Assembly (NCBI GenBank): GCA_963667575.2
Contig: CAXXHY010000018.1
Span: 1 to 64,000, forward strand
Reading direction: 5' to 3'
Length of the DNA stretch: 64,000 nt
DNA from: G963665495 sp963667575
GTDB lineage: Bacteria > Desulfobacterota > Desulfovibrionia > Desulfovibrionales > Desulfovibrionaceae
Shown: piece by piece, positions 45,786 to 54,490 of the stretch
Numbering within the stretch: the stretch's first letter is position 1
Layout: every line of letters starts with the position of its first letter
Notes under the pieces: generated by a model
Seen by the model: only the letters and a program-made list of their open reading frames with translations
Database searches by the model: none
What the model was told of the DNA's origin: nothing
Made by a program: the position numbers and the translations under genes

Positions 45786-46601
45786 TCAGCTGTTCAACTG
45801 CGCCAGAATCAAATTGCGGGCCCCTTCCTCGGGCATCTTCTGCCCGGTCCAGAGCTGAAACTGCAGCATGGCCTGCCCCACGAACATGGACAAGCCCTCG
45901 ATGCACTCCAGCCCCTTTTCCGCGGCCTGGGCCAGAAAAAGGGTCTGCTGCGGATTGTAGACAAGATCATAAGCCACCTGGCCCGGAGCGAAATGCTCCT
46001 CGGGCCAGGGGCTTTTTTGCTGATTATCGCCCTGCATGCCCAGCGGTGTCGTATTGACGAGCAACGCGGCGCTGCAATTTGTCCTTTCCTCCCAGGGCAC
46101 GAACTGGGCCTGGAATTCATGGGCCAGATTCTGGGCCTTGGCTGCGCTTCTGTTGGTCAGAAACAATTCCTTGACACCCAGTGCCGTCAATCCGGCCAAA
46201 ACGGCTCTGGAGGCCCCTCCTGCGCCCAGAACAAGAGCTGAAGGAAAGGAACGTCCTTTGAGCGGGGCCATGAAACCGCTGACGTCGGTATTTTCTCCCA
46301 TCAGGGAGTCTCCGTCCCAATACACGGTGTTCACGGCGCCTATGGCTGCGGCATTTTCGCTTTCGCCGTCCAGAAACTCCCGGACCGCCTGCTTGTGCGG
46401 AATGGTCACGCTCAGCCCGGAAATGGGCAGCACGCGCACCGCGGTCATGAAATCGGCCAGTTTCTCGGGCGTCACCGGCCAGCGGCAATAGACATAAGGC
46501 AGGAACAACTCCTGAAAAGCCCAGTTATGCAGTACCGGACTCAACGAATGCCCGAGGGGGTGGCCGATGATGCCAAAGAGCTTTTCAGGAGATGGAATCA
46601 T
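45786..46601 (-). CDS. aroE: Shikimate dehydrogenase
   Basis: 271 residues. Start FGIIGHPLGHSLSPVLHNWAF, substrate lysine in VTIPHKQAV, NADP site GAGGASRAVL, and NTTPLGM. Reduces 3-dehydroshikimate in aromatic amino acid synthesis. Its ATG overlaps the stop of the oxidoreductase gamma gene (ATGA), which places it in the vor operon. Confidence 0.93.
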   Translation of the reverse strand: MIPSPEKLFGIIGHPLGHSLSPVLHNWAFQELFLPYVYCRWPVTPEKLADFMTAVRVLPISGLSVTIPHKQAVREFLDGESENAAAIGAVNTVYWDGDSLMGENTDVSGFMAPLKGRSFPSALVLGAGGASRAVLAGLTALGVKELFLTNRSAAKAQNLAHEFQAQFVPWEERTNCSAALLVNTTPLGMQGDNQQKSPWPEEHFAPGQVAYDLVYNPQQTLFLAQAAEKGLECIEGLSMFVGQAMLQFQLWTGQKMPEEGARNLILAQLNS

Positions 46602-47149
46602 TGTTTTACCAGCTGCTCCGCGCCGGCCCTGATGGCTTCGGCGTTTTTGGGGATCAGTTTCGCGTAGCGGGGAGATATGACCTTGTCCAGGCTCTTGATC
46701 ACGGTTTCCACCGGAATGACACCCGAAGCCTCCACAAAGGCGCCCACGGCGACCATATTGGCCATGCGCGCGTTGCCCAGGCTGTCGGCCACATCATTGG
46801 CGGCTATGGCATAGGTCTGCACGCGGTCCTTTTCGGTGAGCTCCAGGTCCACCAGCGAAGAGTTGATGACCTGAATGCCGCCGTCTTCCAGACGAGGCTG
46901 GAACTTGTCCAGTGAAGGCCTGTTCATGATGATCAGTCCTTTGGGCCGCTGGATGATGGGGGAGCCGATTTCGTCTTCCGAAACCACCACCGTGCAGTTG
47001 GCGGTGCCGCCGCGCATCTCCGGACCGTAGACCGGGAGATAGGTGACATTGAGGCCCTGTTCCATGCCCGCATAGGCCAGCAGGTTTCCGATGAGCATCA
47101 CTCCCTGGCCGCCGAATCCGGCTATGATCACATCTTGGTACAAGCTCAT
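46598..47149 (-). CDS. 2-oxoacid:ferredoxin oxidoreductase, gamma subunit
   Basis: 183 residues, POR gamma domain: IAGFGGQGVMLIGNLLAYAG, YGPEMRGGTANCTVVVS. Works with the beta, alpha and ferredoxin subunits encoded upstream. Starts in the beta stop (ATGA) and ends in the aroE start. Confidence 0.92.
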   Translation of the reverse strand: MSLYQDVIIAGFGGQGVMLIGNLLAYAGMEQGLNVTYLPVYGPEMRGGTANCTVVVSEDEIGSPIIQRPKGLIIMNRPSLDKFQPRLEDGGIQVINSSLVDLELTEKDRVQTYAIAANDVADSLGNARMANMVAVGAFVEASGVIPVETVIKSLDKVISPRYAKLIPKNAEAIRAGAEQLVKQ

Positions 47150-47940
47150 GCCTTTTCCTCCAGGTCAGCGGCGCACTCGTAGGAGCCGTCGGTGACATCC
47201 TTGTATACTCCGAGCGGAAAGTACGGGATCATTTCATTCACAACGCGCTCGTTGGCGGCGATGGGGCTCATTTTCCAGTTTGTGGGGCAGGCGGAAAGCA
47301 TTTCCACAAAACCGAAGCCGCGATCTTCCACCTGGCAGGCAAAGGCTTTCTTGATGGCCTTTTTCGCCTGGACGATCTGCTTGACGTTGGTTGTGGCAAC
47401 GCGTGCGGAATAGGCCACACCGCCCAGGCCGCCGATGATCTCGGCCATCTTGATGGGCAGGCCTTCGCGATCCTGGCAACGGCCGTTGGGGCAGGTGGTG
47501 GTGCACTGGCCGACCATGGTGGTGGGAGCCATCTGTCCGCCGGTCATGCCGTAGACCGTGTTGTTGATGAAGACCACGCTGATGCGTTCACCGCGGTTGG
47601 CCGCGTGCATGATCTCGGCCATGCCGATGGAGGCCAGATCGCCGTCACCCTGGTAGGTGAAGACAAAGGCATCCGGACGGGCGTGCTTGGCGCCGGTGCA
47701 GACCGCGGGTGCGCGGCCGTGGGGCGCTTCCACGCTGTCCACTTTCAGATAATTGTAGATGAAAACCGAGCAGCCCACGGAACCGATGCAGATGGCTTTT
47801 TCCAGAAGGTTCATTTCCACCAGGCATTCCGCCACCAGACGGTGGGCGATGCCGTGATGGCAGCCAGGGCAGTAGTGCGTGGGGCGGTCGAATTGCGCCT
47901 CGCTCAGATCGTAAACAAGTTTTTCAGCTGCGCTGTCCAT
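47146..47940 (-). CDS. 2-oxoacid:ferredoxin oxidoreductase, beta (thiamine) subunit
   Basis: 264 residues with the thiamine diphosphate site AFVFTYQGDGDLASIGMAEI and a cysteine-containing GCHHGIAHRL that may bind the proximal cluster, as in short beta chains; MAPTTMVGQ follows. Oxidises a branched-chain or other 2-oxoacid with CoA and passes electrons to ferredoxin. The start overlaps the alpha stop by one base. Confidence 0.92.
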   Translation of the reverse strand: MDSAAEKLVYDLSEAQFDRPTHYCPGCHHGIAHRLVAECLVEMNLLEKAICIGSVGCSVFIYNYLKVDSVEAPHGRAPAVCTGAKHARPDAFVFTYQGDGDLASIGMAEIMHAANRGERISVVFINNTVYGMTGGQMAPTTMVGQCTTTCPNGRCQDREGLPIKMAEIIGGLGGVAYSARVATTNVKQIVQAKKAIKKAFACQVEDRGFGFVEMLSACPTNWKMSPIAANERVVNEMIPYFPLGVYKDVTDGSYECAADLEEKA

Positions 47941-48998
47941 TAGTTCCTCCCTGCAGCGTCCCTGATGGGAGCTTCAAACATGTCCGGGGTAGGCAGATCT
48001 CCCGGCATAACGCCGAAAAATGCGGAATCGGCCTTGGTTCTGATGGCCAGGCGTACGTCCTGAACCATCTGTCCGCAGTTGTGCTCGATGGTCAGGAAGC
48101 GTTTGCCTGCTTCCGCCAGTTCCAGCAACTGGGCGTCCGGGAACGGGAACAGCGTCTGCGGCCGCAGCAGACCGGCCTTGACGCCCTGTCCGCGCAGCTT
48201 GCGTACCGTGCTTTTCACGATACGGCCGATGGAACCGTAAGCCACGACAACTATATCCGCGTCTTCGGTCATGAAGGACTCGGCACGGGCCAGCGGTTTC
48301 ATGGCCTCGTACTTGTGCATCAGGTCGCGCGTATGGTTGGCCAGCGCGCCTTCTTCCAGATACAGGGACTTCAGCAGCCGCACAGGACGGTCCTTGGCGC
48401 CGGTCAGGCACCAGTCCAGACCTTCGCCGGCATCCAGGGACTCGGGCTTCCAGGCCGTTACCGGCTCTTTCATCTGGCCCAGGATGGCATCCGCAAGAAT
48501 CATTACGGGGTTGCGGAACTTGAAGGCCAGATCAAAGGATTCGATCATCATATCATACGCTTCCTGGCAGGTTGCAGGAGCGAGAACAAACAGATTGTAA
48601 TCGCCGTGTCCGCCGCCTTTGACCGCCTGGAAGTAATCGCCCTGGGAAGGACCGATGTCGCCGAGACCTGGCCCCCCACGGTTCATATTGACGATGACTC
48701 CCGGCAGCTGCGAACCGGCAATGTAGGAGATGCCTTCGGACATCAGCGAGATGCCCGGGCTGGAGGAGGAGACAAAACTGCGTATGCCGCAGGCGGTCGC
48801 GCCCAGCAGCATGTTGATGGCGGCCACTTCACTTTCGGCCTGGACGAACTCCGGAAGTATCTTGGAAAGGAGTTCGGGAATATCGTTTTGGGGAGTGATG
48901 GGATAGCCGAAATAGCATTTGCATCCGGCAGCCATGGCGCCGTACGCAATTGCCTCGTTGCCTTTGTAGAACATGCGTTCGCCTTGTTTAGCGCTCAT
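47940..48998 (-). CDS. vorB: 2-oxoacid:ferredoxin oxidoreductase, alpha subunit, VorB type
   Basis: 352 residues. GNEAIAYGAMAAGCKCYFGYPITPQNDIPELL, FVQAESEVAAINMLLGA and SSSSPGISLMSEGISYIAGSQLP match 3-methyl-2-oxobutanoate (VorB) chains; 2-oxoglutarate (KorA) is close and cannot be excluded. ATG 48998 overlaps the stop of the ferredoxin gene. Confidence 0.88.
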   Translation of the reverse strand: MSAKQGERMFYKGNEAIAYGAMAAGCKCYFGYPITPQNDIPELLSKILPEFVQAESEVAAINMLLGATACGIRSFVSSSSPGISLMSEGISYIAGSQLPGVIVNMNRGGPGLGDIGPSQGDYFQAVKGGGHGDYNLFVLAPATCQEAYDMMIESFDLAFKFRNPVMILADAILGQMKEPVTAWKPESLDAGEGLDWCLTGAKDRPVRLLKSLYLEEGALANHTRDLMHKYEAMKPLARAESFMTEDADIVVVAYGSIGRIVKSTVRKLRGQGVKAGLLRPQTLFPFPDAQLLELAEAGKRFLTIEHNCGQMVQDVRLAIRTKADSAFFGVMPGDLPTPDMFEAPIRDAAGRN

Positions 48999-49243
48999 CA
49001 GCTGTCCTCCTTGGATGCTGCTTTCGCCTTCTTCGAACGCCATACGCGGATGGCGTAATCAGGGCAGATCATGGCGCAGGAGGTGCAGCCGGTGCACTTT
49101 ACCATGTCGGCTTCCGGAACCTCGGCCACCTTGTAGCCCTTTTCATTGATTCGGTTGGATTGCACGATGATCTGCACCGGGCAGACCGTGGTGCAAAGTA
49201 GACAGCCTTTGCAGCGTTCTTCAATGATTTTGATTCGTGACAT
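48998..49243 (-). CDS. Ferredoxin-like delta subunit of the 2-oxoacid oxidoreductase
   Basis: 81 residues with two 4Fe-4S sites: CKGCLLCTTVCP and CTGCTSCAMICP. Takes the electrons from the alpha/beta core. First gene of the operon; GAGGAAG precedes the ATG. Longer upstream readings are not credible. Confidence 0.92.
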   Translation of the reverse strand: MSRIKIIEERCKGCLLCTTVCPVQIIVQSNRINEKGYKVAEVPEADMVKCTGCTSCAMICPDYAIRVWRSKKAKAASKEDS

Positions 49244-49604
49244 GCCACTTCCTCGGCTGGAGTTGGTTCTTTTCCGCCACGGACGGCCACGCCGACCGCC
49301 GGACAGAAATGCGCTTTTTTCCTGAGCCCGTGCAATGGGGAGCACCACTTCATTTTGAGGGAGCATCAACGAAAAACAACAATCTGGCAGCGAGCGGACC
49401 GCGAGCATCCTTTCGGCTGCTGTGATTGCCGTGTGTGCGTTGCCATAACGGCTGCCAGCACAAACTGTACGCACAGAAAGCGCGTACGTCATTGCTCGAG
49501 AGTGGAAAAAAGATCCTGGGTGCTTTATTCCTCTTTCAATGGTTTGAAGGAATAGAATTACGATAAATCAAATAAAAATCAAAGCCCATTTGCCTACCGC
49601 CGGA
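49244..49604. other. Intergenic region between the vor operon and queA
   Basis: 360 bases upstream of vorD and beyond the queA stop. No supported gene. It is T-rich near the queA side and should hold the operon promoter, which I cannot place reliably. Confidence 0.5.
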
Positions 49605-50693
49605 CTATAAAATCAGCATGGCGTCTCCATAGGAGTAAAAACGGCAGCCCTGTTCGAGGGCCCGGGCATATGCTTTCAATACGCGTTCCCGCCCGGCATA
49701 GGCGCTGATCATGATCAACAGCGACGATTTGGGCAGGTGAAAATTCGTTATCATGTGGTCCACCACGTTGAAACGGCTGCCGGGCTTCAAAAACAGGTTC
49801 ACGGGGCCGTTGTAGGGAGCGATTTCTCCCAACCGCCCGTACACGCCCTCCAGGGTACGTACGGAGGTGGTTCCCACGGCAACCACCGGACGGCCCTCCT
49901 GTTTGGCTTTGACAATCGCCGCGGCTGTTTCCTCGGGCAGTTCCACATATTCCTCGTGCATCTCATGATTGCGGATGTCCTGTTCGCGCACCGGGCTGAA
50001 CGTGCCATACCCTACGTACAGGGTCACTTCCGCCCACTGGCGGCCCGCTTTCATGAGGGAATCCAGAAGTTCGGGCGTAAAATGCAGCCCTGCGGTGGGA
50101 GCGGCCGCCGAACCCTGCTTGGAGGCCTTGGCGAACACGGTCTGATAGCGGCCCGTATCGCTTTCACCGGCTTCACGTTTGATGTACGGAGGCAGCGGCG
50201 GTTTTCCGACAGCGTTGAATATGGCGGCGATGTCGCCCCGCCAGTGCAGCAGCACCTCGCTCTGTCCGAAAGCGCCCACCGAAACCACCTCGATACGCAG
50301 CGCATCGGTGAATTCCAGCATGTCGCCGGGCTTGCGACGCCGCGAACCGCGCAGCAGTCCCCTGGCCGGAGCGCTTTGCCAGCCGTCGGGATCCTGTCCG
50401 GCCTGCAGCAGGGGCAACGGCGTCAGCAACAGAAACTCCGCCCTGCCTCCAGTGGGAGTAACCCCGATGATTCTGGCAGGCAAGACCTTGGAGTTGTTGG
50501 CCACGATCAGCGCATTCTCCGGCAGGTAGTTCCCCAATTCCGCAAAACGGGTCAGCTCCATGCTGTCGTCGGAACGGTTCAGAACAAACAGTTTCGAAGC
50601 ATCCCTTTTTTCCGCCGGGGTCTGGGCTATCTGCTCTTCCGGCAACTCGTAATCATAACTATCCAGATCAAAATCTACTGGCACTACGGACAT
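49605..50693 (-). CDS. queA: tRNA preQ1 ribosyltransferase-isomerase QueA
   Basis: 362 residues. Transfers the ribose of SAM to preQ1 in tRNA, making epoxyqueuosine. Signatures: DFDLDSYDYELPEEQIAQTP, LPARIIG, GSAAAPTAGLHFT and TLYVGYGTFSPV. ATG 50693 has AAAAAGG nine bases upstream, while ATG 50702 abuts it, so the shorter start is preferred. Confidence 0.93.
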   Translation of the reverse strand: MSVVPVDFDLDSYDYELPEEQIAQTPAEKRDASKLFVLNRSDDSMELTRFAELGNYLPENALIVANNSKVLPARIIGVTPTGGRAEFLLLTPLPLLQAGQDPDGWQSAPARGLLRGSRRRKPGDMLEFTDALRIEVVSVGAFGQSEVLLHWRGDIAAIFNAVGKPPLPPYIKREAGESDTGRYQTVFAKASKQGSAAAPTAGLHFTPELLDSLMKAGRQWAEVTLYVGYGTFSPVREQDIRNHEMHEEYVELPEETAAAIVKAKQEGRPVVAVGTTSVRTLEGVYGRLGEIAPYNGPVNLFLKPGSRFNVVDHMITNFHLPKSSLLIMISAYAGRERVLKAYARALEQGCRFYSYGDAMLIL

Positions 50694-50849
50694 GCGATCC
50701 ATCCTTTTTGCTCGTACTGAACGGAGATATTGATCACCCGCTCAGGGGGGTCCCTAGTACACTGCCCGGAGTTTTACCAGTCTTTTGCTCGTGAAATGAA
50801 TTTGCGGTTTCAAGCCGGCTCATGTATGCCGATTGACACTGGAGATACG

Positions 50850-50879
50850 TTGACGGCTTTCCGACACGTACGTTATCTT
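50850..50879 (+). promoter_or_regulatory. Possible sigma-70 promoter for the lipoprotein-coaBC unit
   Basis: TTGACG, an 18-base spacer and TATCTT lie about 52 bases before ATG 50931. Modest match only. Confidence 0.35.
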
Positions 50880-50930
50880 GCTCCAAATTTTACGTTTCCA
50901 ATTCTTTTTTCGACATTCAAGGAGGCCTCC

Positions 50931-51455
50931 ATGCTTCGTTCGCTTATGGCAACAGGTTCCAACGCGCAGCGCATTTTTTGTTTTCTGACCACCTGCATTC
51001 TTCTTGGCAGTCTTTTCGCCTGCACGCCCAAGGCCACGGACCCGGCGGCAGCCCCCGCGGATGCAGCCGCTCCCGCTCCCGCAGCCGAACAGGGGCCCAC
51101 TGATTTCTATTATGATTTCGACGACATTCTGGTTCCCAAGGAAATGGAATTGCAGACCGGCGATTCTTTTATCCTGGAAACTCCCAGTCAAAAAAACGGC
51201 GTTATGGTTTTTGAGGGCAAGGTCGAAATCCTTTCCTTGACCAGTTTTTTCATCAACAACATGAACAAGGACGGCTGGAACCTGCTCAGCGCTTTCAAAT
51301 CCAGCAGAACCATCCTGGTATTCGAAAAAACCGACCGTATTTGTGTAATGAACATAACGGACAGCAAATTCAACACATTGCTGGAGATCTGGGTTTCCCC
51401 CCGCAGCAGCGCCGGAAACATCGGCGTGCCTCCGGCATCAAATCTACCACAGTAA
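50931..51455 (+). CDS. Putative lipoprotein of unknown function
   Basis: 174 residues. Signal with lipobox LFAC near residue 31, an Ala/Pro linker, then a domain around DFDDILVPKEMELQTGDSFILETPSQKNGVMVFEGKVE and FFINNMNKDGWNLLSAF. A family of small deltaproteobacterial lipoproteins placed before coaBC, to my memory; function unknown. GGAGG is five bases before ATG, which decides against the longer reading. Stops 4 bases before coaBC. Confidence 0.75.
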   Translation: MLRSLMATGSNAQRIFCFLTTCILLGSLFACTPKATDPAAAPADAAAPAPAAEQGPTDFYYDFDDILVPKEMELQTGDSFILETPSQKNGVMVFEGKVEILSLTSFFINNMNKDGWNLLSAFKSSRTILVFEKTDRICVMNITDSKFNTLLEIWVSPRSSAGNIGVPPASNLPQ

Positions 51456-51459
51456 ATTT

Positions 51460-52689
51460 ATGACAAACGTACTTGCATTCAAATCATTGACCGGCAAACG
51501 CGTGCAACTCGGCGTTTCCGGCAGTGTTGCCGCATACAAGGCCCTGGAGCTGCTCAGGCTGCTCCAGGGCACGGGCGTGGATGTGGGCGTGACTCTGACT
51601 GAAGCCGCCAAGCAATTCGTAACCCCTCTCAGTTTCAGCGCCTTGGGCGCCTCGCCCGTTCTGGAAACCATCTTCCCCAAAGACGGATCCAGTTTTGATT
51701 ACGACATCCATTCGCACCTGGCGCCCGGACGCATTGCCGATGCATTCGTCATTGCCCCTGCCACTGCCAACACCCTGGCCAAACTTGCCCATGGACTTGC
51801 GGACGACATGCTTTCCTGCAACGCCCTGTCGTATCCGGGCAGGCTGATCATTGCTCCGGCCATGAACCCCAAGCTCTGGAACGCTGCCGCGACTCAGGAA
51901 AACGCCACAACATTATGCCGTCGCGGCCATCTGATACTCACACCGGAGCAGGGAAACATGGCCTGTGGAGACGAAGGCCAGGGGCGTTTGCCCGAATTAC
52001 CCGATATTTACTACAACTGCCTGCGCCAGCTATGCCCGCAGGATCTAGCCGGAAAAAAGATCCTGATCACCATGGGCCCCACCCGCGAACCCTGGGACGG
52101 CGTCCGTTTCTGGTCCAACCCTTCTTCCGGGAAAATGGGACTGGCTCTGGCTGTTTCCGCCTGGCTGCGCGGTGCGGACGTGCATTGCGTGCACGGTCCC
52201 ATTGATTTGCATCTGCCCTATTTCCTGCACTGCTACTCCGTACGCACTGCCCAGGAAATGTACGACATTTGCCATTCCATCTGGTCCGGCATGGACATAG
52301 GCTGTTTCTGCGCTGCAGTCGCGGATTTTCGCCCTGTTTCCATCGGCAGCGAAAAGTTCAAAAAAACCGACGCCGGCGAAACCCTGCGCATTGCTTTTGA
52401 GAAGACCGCGGACATCCTGGCATCCATTTCCTCGGTTCGCGCAGAGCATCAGAAACTCATCGGCTTTGCCGCGGAAACCACCAATCTGAAGGAATACGCA
52501 GAGGGCAAACTGCACAAAAAGTCCCTGGACATGGTGGTGGGAAATCTGGTCGGACAACAAGGCACGGGATTCGGCTCCGATACCAACCAGGTGGTCATAC
52601 TTTCCAATCAAGGCACCATGAACGAACTGTCCTTGCAGTCCAAAAGCGATGTTGCCTGGGAGATCTGGGATTGTCTTTTGCGCATCTGA
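51460..52689 (+). CDS. coaBC: Bifunctional phosphopantothenoylcysteine decarboxylase/synthetase
   Basis: 409 residues: N-terminal flavoprotein CoaC (GVSGSVAAYKALELLRLL; active-site His in DIHSHLAP; PAMNPKLW; EQGNMACGDEGQGRL) and C-terminal CTP-dependent CoaB (TMGPTREPWDGVRFWSNPSSGKMG, KFKKT, GFAAET). Two steps of coenzyme A synthesis. Overlaps the next gene. Confidence 0.94.
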   Translation: MTNVLAFKSLTGKRVQLGVSGSVAAYKALELLRLLQGTGVDVGVTLTEAAKQFVTPLSFSALGASPVLETIFPKDGSSFDYDIHSHLAPGRIADAFVIAPATANTLAKLAHGLADDMLSCNALSYPGRLIIAPAMNPKLWNAAATQENATTLCRRGHLILTPEQGNMACGDEGQGRLPELPDIYYNCLRQLCPQDLAGKKILITMGPTREPWDGVRFWSNPSSGKMGLALAVSAWLRGADVHCVHGPIDLHLPYFLHCYSVRTAQEMYDICHSIWSGMDIGCFCAAVADFRPVSIGSEKFKKTDAGETLRIAFEKTADILASISSVRAEHQKLIGFAAETTNLKEYAEGKLHKKSLDMVVGNLVGQQGTGFGSDTNQVVILSNQGTMNELSLQSKSDVAWEIWDCLLRI

Positions 52690-53306
52690 ACACGCCCGAA
52701 GCCCTGCGTCCGCTGCGTGAAGCCGGATTACGCTTCTTGTTCAGGCCCTCACCGCAGGAAGAGCTGAAATCCGAAGCATCCGCAGCAGCTGCCGCGCCAG
52801 AGATTCCTATCGAAGAAACGCCGCAGCAGCATGCTCCTGTGCAGCCGACCCCAGTTCAGCAACCCCGGCTTTCTGCCGATATTCTGCAGCAATTGACCGC
52901 CAAGATCACCTGTCCGTGTTATTCCGTCTGGACCTATTGGGATCTGGGTGATGACCTGCTGGGAACACCAAGCCAGGAGCGACGCTCCAGCCTGGCCGCG
53001 CTCATGCGCAAACTTGCCTGGCCCAAGGGCAGCATCACCTTCTGGCCAGTAGCGCTGCGGCAGGGCAATACCACACAGCCTTTTGTGACGGATTTTTGGC
53101 AGGCTATGGACAAAATCAAACCCCGGCTTATTGTTGCATTTGGTGAGCAGGCATTTGTCACACTGGCGCCCCAGGCCAAATACCAGCTTTTTCGTTGCGA
53201 GGGCTCATCGCCCATGCTTCTGCCGCTTCCTGACCTTCTTGATGTAACCCCCGCCAGCGCCATGCACCAGCGGACGTACGACATCTTGCAGGGAATGAGG
53301 CGATAG
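52671..53306 (+). CDS. Protein of unknown function, uracil-DNA-glycosylase-like fold suspected
   Basis: 211 residues from TTG, starting 19 bases inside coaBC. N-terminal linker rich in Ala, Pro, Gln; C-terminal part has KPRLIVAFGEQAF, close in layout to the glycosylase-family strand before a helix, and a final MLLPLPDLLDVTPASAMHQRTYD. I cannot point to catalytic residues, so the fold assignment is speculative. Confidence 0.55.
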   Translation: MSFAHLNTPEALRPLREAGLRFLFRPSPQEELKSEASAAAAAPEIPIEETPQQHAPVQPTPVQQPRLSADILQQLTAKITCPCYSVWTYWDLGDDLLGTPSQERRSSLAALMRKLAWPKGSITFWPVALRQGNTTQPFVTDFWQAMDKIKPRLIVAFGEQAFVTLAPQAKYQLFRCEGSSPMLLPLPDLLDVTPASAMHQRTYDILQGMRR

Positions 53307-53461
53307 GCGCTGATTGACTCTGCCGCGAACTCTCGGTATGAGCTAATAGCTCTACAACGCTTCTATTTTTTTGTTTTTAGCAGGCTGAAGGATTATTTTA
53401 GTTTTCTTCAGTTATATCAAAAAGATACAAAGAACCATCTATATAACAAGGTATTATCATC

Positions 53462-54469
53462 ATGCATTTTTTGGTAACCGGAGCAGCAGGTTTTATCGGC
53501 TTTCATCTTTGTCATCGTCTCGCTAAGGAAGGCCACACAGTAACGGGACTTGACAATCTGAGCCCTTATTATAGCGTCGAACTGAAAAAAGATCGTCTCA
53601 AAATTCTCGGCCAATACCCCAATTTCACATTTGAGCAGATCGATCTGTGCGACAATGATTCGCTTGTTGCTTTGTTTGCTGCCAATGAATTTACGCATGT
53701 AGTCAATCTTGCAGCGCAGGCGGGCGTACGTCACAGCATTGACCATCCGCAGACCTATATTCAATCCAATATCATTGGATTTTTCAATCTGCTGGAATGC
53801 TGCCGCCACAACAAGGTGCAGCATTTTGTCTTTGCCTCTTCCAGTTCGGTATACGGTCTCAATACCAATATGCCTTTCAGCGTACACGACAATGTCGACC
53901 ATCCCATCAGCCTGTACGCAGCTTCCAAGAAGTCCAACGAACTGATGGCCCACTCCTACAGCCATCTTTTCGGTTTACCCTGCACAGGTCTTCGTTTTTT
54001 CACCGTATACGGTCCTTGGGGACGTCCGGACATGGCCCTGTTCATCTTTACCAAGGCCATCATGGAAAACAAACCCATCACCGTTTTCAATCACGGAAAA
54101 ATGGAACGTGATTTTACGTACATTGATGATATCATCGAAGGTGTCTACCGGATCGCCCAAAAGGCTCCTCAGGGAAATCCGGACTGGGATTCCAATGCAC
54201 CGGACCCGAGCAGCAGCCCTTCCCCGTACCGGTTGTACAACATCGGCAACAACAACAGCGTTCAACTGCTCCACTTCATCAACGTACTTGAAGGGTACCT
54301 GGGCAAGGAAGCAATCAAGAATTTCATGCCGATTCAAAGCGGAGACGTTCCTGCCACCTACGCCGATATTGACGATCTGACTCGTGATTTCGGATTCCGT
54401 CCCACCACCACAGTGGAAGAAGGCATTAGTGAATTCGTCAAATGGTATCGGGAATATTTTGCAGTTTAA
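53462..54469 (+). CDS. NAD-dependent UDP-glucuronate 4-epimerase type
   Basis: 335 residues: Rossmann GAAGFIGFHLCHRL, substrate-site SSSSVYG, catalytic YAASK, and TRRDFTYIDDI-like text (RDFTYIDDIIEGV). Sequence wording is that of capsule UDP-glucuronate epimerases (GAE/LspL type). First of three surface-polysaccharide genes. Confidence 0.85.
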   Translation: MHFLVTGAAGFIGFHLCHRLAKEGHTVTGLDNLSPYYSVELKKDRLKILGQYPNFTFEQIDLCDNDSLVALFAANEFTHVVNLAAQAGVRHSIDHPQTYIQSNIIGFFNLLECCRHNKVQHFVFASSSSVYGLNTNMPFSVHDNVDHPISLYAASKKSNELMAHSYSHLFGLPCTGLRFFTVYGPWGRPDMALFIFTKAIMENKPITVFNHGKMERDFTYIDDIIEGVYRIAQKAPQGNPDWDSNAPDPSSSPSPYRLYNIGNNNSVQLLHFINVLEGYLGKEAIKNFMPIQSGDVPATYADIDDLTRDFGFRPTTTVEEGISEFVKWYREYFAV

Positions 54470-54490
54470 CCACGCGTACGAAGGCTTACC

